A stretch of DNA of 8,534 nucleotides from Desulfosarcina sp. (GTDB lineage: Bacteria; Desulfobacterota; Desulfobacteria; Desulfobacterales; Desulfosarcinaceae). The stretch spans positions 1-8,534 of the forward strand of contig DAOWNV010000103.1 of assembly GCA_030642405.1 (NCBI GenBank), in the 5' to 3' direction. The notes beneath the pieces were generated by a model. It was not told the origin of the DNA. It made no database searches and saw only the letters and a list, made by a program, of their open reading frames with translations. Positions 1 to 5,563 of the stretch are shown here, in pieces (the first letter of the stretch is position 1; the number at the start of each line of letters is the position of its first letter). The position numbers were made by a program, and so were the translations under genes.

Positions 1-743
1 AAGCCCGGATCTTCCATCACACGGGCGTTCACTTCAGTGATTACTCCGTCGATGGGAGCGCGTACATCAGCCAGGTTATCACGCCGTTTCAAACCCCAAC
101 CGATTTCGTTGCAGTTCAATTCTTTGCCCATGAGAGGAAGTTCAAACCCGTCCGCCTGTCCAAAAATTTTCAGGGAGAAATCGTCTAAACCTATTCGCAT
201 ATAACCACCGCTTTCGATACGGGCCCAGGTATGGCCATTGTGAAAATGATAGTGGCGGGGCATGTCGAAGCCTTTGACCGTAGTCATCCAGGTCGGATCG
301 CTTTTGGTTTTAGCACTCAATACGTCTTCGAAATACTGGTCGAAATCGCATTTTTCACATCGGAAATCGTACGCACAGGCGCGATGCGCGATCCTCTGGG
401 TCAAGCTATGCCTGCAGATACGTTCCAGTGCCGGCTGGCGCCGCATGGCATCCTGCCAGCTGATCTGTTTGCCTCTGTTGACCTTGGTCTGCATGGCATT
501 ATCATATTTACAGGTGGTGCAGTCATAAAAATTGTTGCAGCTTTTGAAATTGACCGCTCCGGCCTGCATCCACAAACAGGGGTTCTCGGCTTGAGCTTTT
601 TTATCCGGTTTGATCATCCATACCTGACCACCGAGCACTGATCCGATTCCGGCCCCCTGCTTCATTTCATGCTGATCCCCACGATGGTAGGAGGAACCGT
701 ATCCGATCCGGCTTCTGGCGTTTCCATTCTTTTTTTCATTCAT
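1..743 (-). CDS. Cysteine-rich protein with C-terminal GcvH-like (lipoyl-fold) domain lacking the lipoyl-lysine; partial
   Basis: The reverse strand is open from an ATG at 743-741 to the window edge, giving 247 residues with the C-terminus missing. The start is supported by an AGGAG ribosome-binding site a few bases upstream. Residues about 50-140 are cysteine-rich: Cys56, CNNFYDCTTC at 69-78, Cys110, and CAYDFRCEKC at 123-132, a pattern that suggests metal or iron-sulfur binding (inference). Residues about 165-247 match the glycine cleavage H protein: HTWAR at 171-175, GKEL at 206-209 and APIDGVITEVN at 229-239. In an ungapped alignment to ordinary GcvH (ESVKAASDIYAP), the lipoylated lysine falls on Asp222, so normal lipoate carriage is unlikely. 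No glycine-cleavage P or T genes are visible nearby. I recall similar N-domain/H-domain fusions annotated as glycine cleavage H protein in Desulfobacterota, with no known function. It is probably transcribed from the sigma-54 promoter at 874-889. The domain call is good; the function is unknown. Confidence 0.8.
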   Translation of the reverse strand, partial: MNEKKNGNARSRIGYGSSYHRGDQHEMKQGAGIGSVLGGQVWMIKPDKKAQAENPCLWMQAGAVNFKSCNNFYDCTTCKYDNAMQTKVNRGKQISWQDAMRRQPALERICRHSLTQRIAHRACAYDFRCEKCDFDQYFEDVLSAKTKSDPTWMTTVKGFDMPRHYHFHNGHTWARIESGGYMRIGLDDFSLKIFGQADGFELPLMGKELNCNEIGWGLKRRDNLADVRAPIDGVITEVNARVMEDPG

Positions 744-847
744 TTTCGTTCTCCTTTTTTTTAACTTTGTTGAATGTTTATTTTGATAAAAGGGTTATCT
801 TGATTCATATTCATTGAGTGTGCTAAACATTGCATGAACGTCAGAGC

Positions 848-875
848 CTGTTGATTACACTATGAGCATCAACAG
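848..875. repeat. 8-bp perfect inverted repeat overlapping the sigma-54 -12 element
   Basis: CTGTTGAT (848-855) and ATCAACAG (868-875) form a perfect inverted repeat with a 12-nt spacer. It covers the predicted start of transcription and touches the -12 GC of the sigma-54 promoter. It could be an operator for a repressor or a hairpin at the very 5' end of the transcript. Chance occurrence cannot be excluded at this length. Confidence 0.45.
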
Positions 876-889
876 CAAACAACGTGCCA
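874..889 (-). promoter_or_regulatory. Sigma-54 (RpoN) -24/-12 promoter for the H-like gene
   Basis: Read on the minus strand the sequence is TGGCACGTTGTTTGCT, which matches the RpoN consensus TGGCACG-N4-TTGCW at every specified position. GG lies at 888-887 and GC at 876-875, the required spacing. Transcription would begin near position 863, leaving an untranslated leader of about 120 nt before the ATG at 743. Promoters of this class need an AAA+ enhancer-binding activator, usually bound 100-200 bp upstream, which here is plus-strand coordinates of about 960-1060. No activator gene lies in the window. Confidence 0.85.
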
Positions 890-1050
890 GTTGTGTAACA
901 TGTAGATATGATACGAATTGTTGCATGTTGCGTTGTTTTTTCACGTCGGGTGAAGCCTAATGTGTGGTTTTTCCCAACAGGTGGTTTAGCCAGGCCTTAG
1001 TTGTTACTTGAAAACAATAGAGATTTAGATGTTATTTTAATGTGTTGTCG

Positions 1051-1095
1051 CACTGTAGGATTTTTCAACACTTGGAGTTGGAAATTCCTACAGTG
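1051..1095 (+). repeat. 45-nt near-perfect palindrome / hairpin upstream of the diiron gene
   Basis: The outer 10 bp are perfect: CACTGTAGGA at 1051-1060 against TCCTACAGTG at 1086-1095. Across the 22 paired positions around the centre at 1073 there are 18 Watson-Crick pairs, two T-G pairs (1065/1081 and 1072/1074) and two mismatches (1061/1085 and 1070/1076). The T-G positions can pair as G-U only in plus-strand RNA, which mildly favours a hairpin in the leader of the diiron gene, 56 nt before its ATG. It is not followed by a T-run, so it is not a typical intrinsic terminator. Alternatively it is a dimer-binding operator or an upstream activator site shared with the divergent sigma-54 promoter, about 190-230 bp from that start site. 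Confidence 0.75.
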
Positions 1096-1151
1096 AAAAT
1101 TGTTTAGTTCATGTCCGTACTATTTCTAAGTTGTTAAGAAAGGAAATGAAG

Positions 1152-1619
1152 ATGGATTTTAAGGATTTGGAAGCGCTTATTATTTTTGCCATAGAAAATG
1201 AAAAGGAAGCGGCGGATTTTTACGAAGCTAATAGCGAATCGGAGATGATGTCCGGAAAGACGCAAATGCTCAAGGAGTTTGCCGCTGAAGAGAGAAAACA
1301 CCAGAAGATGCTCGAAGAGTACCTTGCCACGGGTGTTGCGGCTAACCTGGATGAGTACCGGTTTAAATGGATTACGGATATCAAGCGTAGTGATTATGTG
1401 GACGACGTGGAATACAAACAGGGCATGGCCTACAAGGAACTGCTCATGCTGGCCATGAAACGGGAAGAGGCCGCCCTTAAGCTATACAATGAGCTGCTTG
1501 AAAAAGCGGACAACGATGACGCGAAGAAGCTTTTCAAAATGCTTTGTCAAGAGGAAGCCAAGCATAAACTTGCTCTGGAGACCATGTACGATGACTACAT
1601 GGCGGAAATAGGCGACTAA
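1152..1619 (+). CDS. Ferritin-like diiron protein, rubrerythrin type without rubredoxin domain
   Basis: The start is set at ATG 1152 because AGGA at 1141-1144 lies 7 nt upstream. An ATG at 1146 and a TTG at 1131 are in frame but poorly spaced from it. The product has 155 residues and is almost all helical and highly charged, with no signal peptide. The two halves carry the diiron pattern of the rubrerythrin/ferritin-like four-helix bundle: Glu17 with Tyr24, then EERKH with Glu47 and His50; Glu105 with Tyr112, then EEAKH with Glu135 and His138. The C-terminal CxxC rubredoxin domain of classical rubrerythrin is absent, so electrons would have to come from a separate protein. The family commonly acts in peroxide or oxygen defence or iron handling in anaerobes. 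The exact substrate cannot be told from sequence. The stop is 3 nt before miaA, so the two genes are very likely co-transcribed. Confidence 0.88.
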   Translation: MDFKDLEALIIFAIENEKEAADFYEANSESEMMSGKTQMLKEFAAEERKHQKMLEEYLATGVAANLDEYRFKWITDIKRSDYVDDVEYKQGMAYKELLMLAMKREEAALKLYNELLEKADNDDAKKLFKMLCQEEAKHKLALETMYDDYMAEIGD

Positions 1620-1622
1620 CCG

Positions 1623-2546
1623 TTGAACCGGTGTTCTCCTGAAAAAATCATTGTTATTTGCGGACCAACCGGTTCCGGGAAGACAGGTTTTGCCATTGAT
1701 CTGGCCCATAAGTTCGATGGAGAGATCGTTAGTGCCGACTCTATGCAGATTTACCGATATATGGACGTCGGTACGGCCAAGCCGACCCACGCAGAGCAAG
1801 CGGTGGTGGTTCACCATATGGTCGACATAGTGGACCCGGACCAGGATTTTGACGCCGCAGTTTATGCTGAGATAGCCGGTGATTGTATCCGAAAAATTCT
1901 TGCAAAGGGGAAGACGGCTTTTTTGGTAGGGGGGACCGGGCTTTACATCAAGGCACTGATTCACGGGCTTTTCGAGAAAGGCCCTTCTGATCCGTCTATC
2001 CGTGGACGTTTAAAGCGGGAAGCGGAATTGGAAGGAGCCGGTATGCTCCACCGCCGGCTTCAACAGATAGACGGCACGGCAGCAGAAAAAATTCATCCCA
2101 ACGATACCTATAGGATTATTCGGGCCCTTGAGGTATTTGAGAATACCGGGCAGCCGCTTACGGTGTTTCAACAGCGACACGGATTTCGTGAGAGGCGTTT
2201 TAACACCTTGGAGATCGGCCTTTCCTGGCCCCGTCCGGTTCTCTACGATCGCATCAACCAACGGGTGGATATCATGATGGAACAGGGCTTTTATAGTGAG
2301 GTGCAAGATTTGCTGGATCGGGGATACGGTTCGGATCTCAAATCCATGCAGAGCCTCGGGTACAGGCATTTGGCGGCTGTGATTCGTGGTGATGTAGAAT
2401 TGGCGGATTCTCTGACCCTGTTGAAAAGAGACCACCGCCGATATGCAAAACGCCAGCTCACCTGGTTCGGTGCACGTGAATCGGTTCATTGGTTAAACTT
2501 CGATCAAAAGAGGTTCGCCGGAGATTTAATCCGTGAATTTATATGA
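1623..2546 (+). CDS. miaA: tRNA dimethylallyltransferase (isopentenyl-A37 synthesis)
   Basis: MiaA transfers a dimethylallyl group from DMAPP to N6 of A37 in tRNAs that read codons beginning with U, stabilising codon-anticodon pairing. The 307 residues match the family length. Visible motifs in order are the P-loop GPTGSGKT (14-21), ADSMQIYR (38-45), GTAKPT (50-55), GGTGLYIKAL (103-112), IHPNDTYRIIRALE (157-170) and the C-terminal hallmark RRYAKRQLTWF (272-282). The start is a TTG at 1623; no ATG lies near the N-terminus, and the conserved IIVICGPTGSGKT stretch begins only nine residues in. The ribosome-binding site is weak (AGGCG before the preceding stop), so translation is probably coupled to the diiron gene 3 nt upstream. 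No hfq lies next to it, unlike the enterobacterial arrangement. Confidence 0.97.
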   Translation: MNRCSPEKIIVICGPTGSGKTGFAIDLAHKFDGEIVSADSMQIYRYMDVGTAKPTHAEQAVVVHHMVDIVDPDQDFDAAVYAEIAGDCIRKILAKGKTAFLVGGTGLYIKALIHGLFEKGPSDPSIRGRLKREAELEGAGMLHRRLQQIDGTAAEKIHPNDTYRIIRALEVFENTGQPLTVFQQRHGFRERRFNTLEIGLSWPRPVLYDRINQRVDIMMEQGFYSEVQDLLDRGYGSDLKSMQSLGYRHLAAVIRGDVELADSLTLLKRDHRRYAKRQLTWFGARESVHWLNFDQKRFAGDLIREFI

Positions 2547-2639
2547 TTTTTGCCTATTCAAGTTAAGGATTGCAGACAAAAAAGATGAGTAAAAAAAGAA
2601 TTTGATAACCAAGAACCGCTTTTTTTTCGGGAGACTGTT
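2547..2639 (+). other. Short A/T-rich gap between miaA and the kinase gene
   Basis: This 93-bp gap holds long A and T runs but no GC-rich hairpin before a T-run, so no intrinsic terminator for miaA is evident. No clear sigma-70 or sigma-54 promoter is seen. GGGAG at 2629-2633 is the ribosome-binding site that fixes the TTG start at 2640. Read-through from miaA into the kinase gene is possible. Confidence 0.45.
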
Positions 2640-5435
2640 TTGACCACAAAGACTTCTATCACCGGGAATGCCGCCAATGCGGTCTGCTCGGTCACCGGAC
2701 TTCTCATTACGTCCCGACCGGAATGGACGGATCGTAAGATAGGAAGGCGTTATCGGCTGACTACTCAATTGATCGGCCACCAAATTCTTTTCACCCGACC
2801 GAGTGGTCATGCGGAACTGGGCGACGTTATCGAAATGGTCCGTGTGAACGATGCCATCATCCAGGAAGTGATCGGTGAATCGGCGGACTACGTCATCATT
2901 ATCGATTTCTCCGAAATACGGAGTGCTACCCGTGATGCCCGTCTTTACTATTCCCGTTACCTGAGAAAACGATCAAATTTGATGGGGGTGATATCCTTTG
3001 GTGCCAGCCCGTTGTCACGAGTCCTGATCAATTTGGCAAAGCGGTTGCACGCCCCCGAAACCAATATAGAGTTTGCCAAGGATTATGAAAAGGCCATGTC
3101 AGCAGCTGTTCGAATGATTCGCACCGGTCCTGCGGGGAGGACTCCGGCGCTATTATCCTCCCACTATCAGGATATCGGGATCACTGAACATTATGAAAAT
3201 GGGCATCATATTCTTCGTTGCGATCAGTGGGAATTTGATGGGGATGATTATAATCTGATTGTGGAGGTGATCGACGGGAACATCTATCACGCCATTTCTT
3301 CAGGGGTTTTACGAGAACATCATGTGGCACTTATTGTTCAGATGAGGGAAACAGTTTGCAGCATGGTAGGTATCGATCATGGTTTTCGTGCCATTATTAC
3401 CGGGACTAAAGATACCTATGGCAGCGAGCGCAGCGCCAGGAAGAATTTCATGGCGTCACTGAAAGAGTGGCATGCCGGGCACCCGATGGTGCTTTATGTT
3501 TTTTACAACGCTAATTGGTTTGTCCGCACCGCATCCATGATGGCTACTCCCTTTATGCCGTTCAAAATTAAGCTGGCGCCGAACCTGGCCGGCGCCCTTT
3601 CCCTGGTGGATCGATTCTCCACCGGCGACACATCCATTCCCTTAAGTGATTCGTCCGTGCCGCAACCTGTGGATTCTCACCAGCAAAAGGTGGTAAATCA
3701 ACTTCTCCGGTTTCTCGACAATATCGATTGGGAACGCCAGGGGGTTCCGGTACTGGATCATATTGACCCCCAGGATCCATTTCGCCCGGTTTTCGATGCT
3801 ATTACACTGATCAAGGGAGAGCTGGATGAGCTGTCGGAAAAGCGCCGTCAGGCGGAAAAAGCGTTGAGGGAAGGCCAACAGCGTTTCACAACGGTATTGG
3901 ATAGTGTCAGCGCATATATTTATGTAGCTGATCTTGACACGTTCGAAATCCTGTTCATGAACCAGGCAATGCGGGACGATTTTGGTGAGAATTATGTGGG
4001 TACCAGTTGTTTCGAACTCTTTGAAAATGCGCATGGAGTTTGTTCTGATTCCAACAACGAGAAGTTGGTGGACGAAAACGGTGAACCGACGGGGCTGTCA
4101 ACCTGGGAGGGGATCAACCCGGTTACCAAGCGCTGGTACCTTAACCATGACCGAGCCATCCGGTGGGTGGACGGCCGTTTGGTTCGGCTCCGGATCTCAA
4201 CGGATATCTCGCGAATTAAAAATCTTGAATCGGAGCGTATCGAGATCACCGAGCGGTTGCAACAATCCCGTAAAATAGATGCCGTCAGTACCATGGCAGG
4301 TGGCGTTGCGCACCATTTCAACAATCTGTTGATGGTCATATTGGGAAACCTGGAGTTAATGCGTCTGGAGGTAGCAGAGGGCAGCAAGCTGAGCAAAAAG
4401 ATCGATACCATAGAGGATTCGGCCACACGAGCCGCCGACCTGAGCACGCTTTTGTTAACCTATGTCGGCCAAACCCGGATCAGTACGCAGATCATCGATT
4501 TGGACACTACCTTATCAGAAATGGTGAATGTGCTTAAAACAACCATAAGGGATAAAGCACGATTGATTTTAAAACCCTCGGAGGAGAAAGCATGGATTCA
4601 TGCCGATACATCCAAAACATACGAGGTGATCACTAACCTGGTCAACAATGCGGTGGAAGCCTCCGGTGACCAACCTCTTGAGATTCGAATCAGTGTCGAC
4701 CACCGGTTTTGCGATAGAGCCGGTTTAGACCGCATCGCTCCAGGCCAAAACCTGTCGGAAGGACATTATGTCCGGCTGCAGGTTGCCGATAACGGTCAGG
4801 GAATGGATGAAGAGACGCTGGAAAAGGTGTTCGACCCCTTTTTCACCACCAAATTCACCGGCAGAGGATTGGGCATGGCCACTGTCATGGGAATCATGAG
4901 GGCCCACCGGGGTGGGGTCATGATTAAGAGCAGTCCTGATGCCGGCACGACCGTAAACGTCTATTTCCCGGAAACAAAACAAACCGTCCCGAGTCTTCAG
5001 GAAAAGGAAGTGGAACCGTTAAAACGGGAGGACACCAGAAACAAGGGAACGATCATTCTTGTTGATGATGAGCCTATGGTTCTTGAACTGGGCAAAGAGA
5101 TGCTTAAATATATGGGTTTCGATGTCCTGACGGCTGAAGACGGTTTGGAGGCGTTGACCCTGTTCGAGGTCCACCGGGACCAGATCCGTATGGCGGTTTT
5201 GGATGTCGATATGCCCCGGATGGGGGGACGGGATACGATTAAGCGGATGCGCGAGAGAGGCGCCACATTCCCCATGTTGGTGGCCAGCGGATACACGGAC
5301 GCCCAGTCGAGAGAAAAAATGGGGGATATCAACGTAGATGGATTTCTTCAAAAGCCTTTTCGGGTAGAAGAGTTAAAGGAGAAAATCAACTCCATTTTCG
5401 ATGCATCGGGAAAAGTCATTTCGCCGAAAGCATAA
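2640..5435 (+). CDS. Soluble hybrid histidine kinase: duplicated N-terminal domain, PAS, HisKA, HATPase_c, receiver
   Basis: The start is TTG 2640, with GGGAG 6 nt upstream. The product has 931 residues and no membrane segment or signal peptide, so it should sense a cytoplasmic cue. In order it has two related N-terminal domains (about 40-160 and 203-325), a short helical linker (about 388-415) and a PAS domain (about 412-530, with Cys457 and Cys468). HisKA follows, with GGVAHHFNNLL placing the phospho-acceptor at His558, then HATPase_c (N-box TNLVNNAVEA 665-674, DNGQGMD 717-723, FDPFFTTK 731-738, GRGLGM 741-746). A CheY-like receiver begins near 803, with acidic Asp809/Asp810, phospho-acceptor Asp855 in LDVDMP, Ser883 and Lys905. 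The residue after His558 is His where Asp or Glu is usual. No output domain or separate response regulator is nearby, so its partner is unknown. The fused receiver suggests a phosphorelay or self-regulation. Confidence 0.93.
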   Translation: MTTKTSITGNAANAVCSVTGLLITSRPEWTDRKIGRRYRLTTQLIGHQILFTRPSGHAELGDVIEMVRVNDAIIQEVIGESADYVIIIDFSEIRSATRDARLYYSRYLRKRSNLMGVISFGASPLSRVLINLAKRLHAPETNIEFAKDYEKAMSAAVRMIRTGPAGRTPALLSSHYQDIGITEHYENGHHILRCDQWEFDGDDYNLIVEVIDGNIYHAISSGVLREHHVALIVQMRETVCSMVGIDHGFRAIITGTKDTYGSERSARKNFMASLKEWHAGHPMVLYVFYNANWFVRTASMMATPFMPFKIKLAPNLAGALSLVDRFSTGDTSIPLSDSSVPQPVDSHQQKVVNQLLRFLDNIDWERQGVPVLDHIDPQDPFRPVFDAITLIKGELDELSEKRRQAEKALREGQQRFTTVLDSVSAYIYVADLDTFEILFMNQAMRDDFGENYVGTSCFELFENAHGVCSDSNNEKLVDENGEPTGLSTWEGINPVTKRWYLNHDRAIRWVDGRLVRLRISTDISRIKNLESERIEITERLQQSRKIDAVSTMAGGVAHHFNNLLMVILGNLELMRLEVAEGSKLSKKIDTIEDSATRAADLSTLLLTYVGQTRISTQIIDLDTTLSEMVNVLKTTIRDKARLILKPSEEKAWIHADTSKTYEVITNLVNNAVEASGDQPLEIRISVDHRFCDRAGLDRIAPGQNLSEGHYVRLQVADNGQGMDEETLEKVFDPFFTTKFTGRGLGMATVMGIMRAHRGGVMIKSSPDAGTTVNVYFPETKQTVPSLQEKEVEPLKREDTRNKGTIILVDDEPMVLELGKEMLKYMGFDVLTAEDGLEALTLFEVHRDQIRMAVLDVDMPRMGGRDTIKRMRERGATFPMLVASGYTDAQSREKMGDINVDGFLQKPFRVEELKEKINSIFDASGKVISPKA

Positions 5436-5554
5436 AGAGGCTTGAGATCAATGCCTGCGATTTCCAAAGGAACGAGTCGTACATAAACGAGTCGTATATA
5501 AAAGTACGTCGTCGTGACAAGGGATGAAGCGTAGCACGGATATCAAGCTTCTTT
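5434..5554. repeat. Long-range 16-bp inverted repeat spanning the convergent gap
   Basis: The left arm at 5434-5449 (AAAGAGGCTTGAGATC) begins within the kinase stop codon. The right arm at 5539-5554 (GATATCAAGCTTCTTT) is its reverse complement with two mismatches. The 89-nt spacer contains the tandem repeat at 5471-5500. The right arm runs into a T5 stretch (5552-5556) in the plus direction, and a smaller GAAGC/GCTTC stem (5526-5530/5547-5551) ends at the same T-run. Either could help terminate the kinase transcript, but neither is a textbook terminator. No target-site duplication flanks the arms, so a miniature mobile element is not supported. Confidence 0.5.
5471..5500. repeat. Tandem 15-bp direct repeat, each unit carrying ACGAGTCGT
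   Basis: Two adjacent 15-bp units, AACGAGTCGTACATA (5471-5485) and AACGAGTCGTATATA (5486-5500), differ at one base. Each contains the 9-bp odd-centred palindrome ACGA-G-TCGT. A degenerate related stretch (GTACGTCGTCGT) follows at 5504-5515. The units lie between two converging genes, so a promoter role is not obvious. Confidence 0.7.
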
Positions 5555-5563
5555 TTAAGGCCG

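Larger units (their letters stand above)
744..1151. other. Divergent intergenic regulatory region
   Basis: About 400 bp without a gene separates the minus-strand H-like gene from the plus-strand diiron gene. It is AT-rich and holds a sigma-54 promoter for the minus gene (874-889), an 8-bp inverted repeat overlapping that promoter, a direct repeat GTGGTTT at 964-970 and 981-987, and a 45-nt near-palindrome (1051-1095). An imperfect inverted pair, TGTAACA (894-900) and TGTTGCA (919-925), lies just upstream of the sigma-54 element. No convincing sigma-70 promoter for the plus-strand genes stands out. The best guess is TTGAAA at 1008-1013 with TATTTT at 1033-1038, but its 19-bp spacer is long. 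No RNA gene was recognised. Confidence 0.6.

Noticed and set aside
231..641. 136-codon plus-strand open frame
   Set aside because: It is antisense to the cysteine-rich/H-like gene, whose motifs and ribosome-binding site are convincing; the plus-strand translation shows no recognisable family.
819..834. Second sigma-54-like element on the plus strand (TGTGCTAAACATTGCA)
   Set aside because: The -12 half (TTGCA) fits but the essential -24 GG is missing, and its direction leads only into the divergent region about 300 bp before the diiron gene.
1152..1619. Full-length rubrerythrin
   Set aside because: Both diiron EExxH motifs are present but the C-terminal rubredoxin-like domain with two CxxC pairs is absent, so the gene is called a rubrerythrin-type ferritin-like protein.
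1482..1964. 160-codon minus-strand open frame across the diiron gene and miaA
   Set aside because: It overlaps two well-supported plus-strand genes and has no conserved motif.
2585..2605. Seven-codon reading frame (MSKKRI then stop) upstream of the kinase gene, possible leader peptide
   Set aside because: It lies in an A-rich stretch where such frames arise by chance, has no clear ribosome-binding site and no attenuator-like hairpin after it.
2611..2633. Intrinsic terminator for miaA at the T8 run
   Set aside because: There is no GC-rich stem immediately before the T-run; only a 3-bp CCG/CGG match brackets it.
5471..5515. Start of a CRISPR array
   Set aside because: The two units are adjacent 15-bp tandem copies with no spacers between them, and no cas genes are present.
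5434..5556. Miniature inverted-repeat transposable element in the convergent gap
   Set aside because: The arms are only 16 bp with two mismatches, no target-site duplication flanks them, and one arm begins in the kinase stop codon. Without further copies this is only an inverted repeat.
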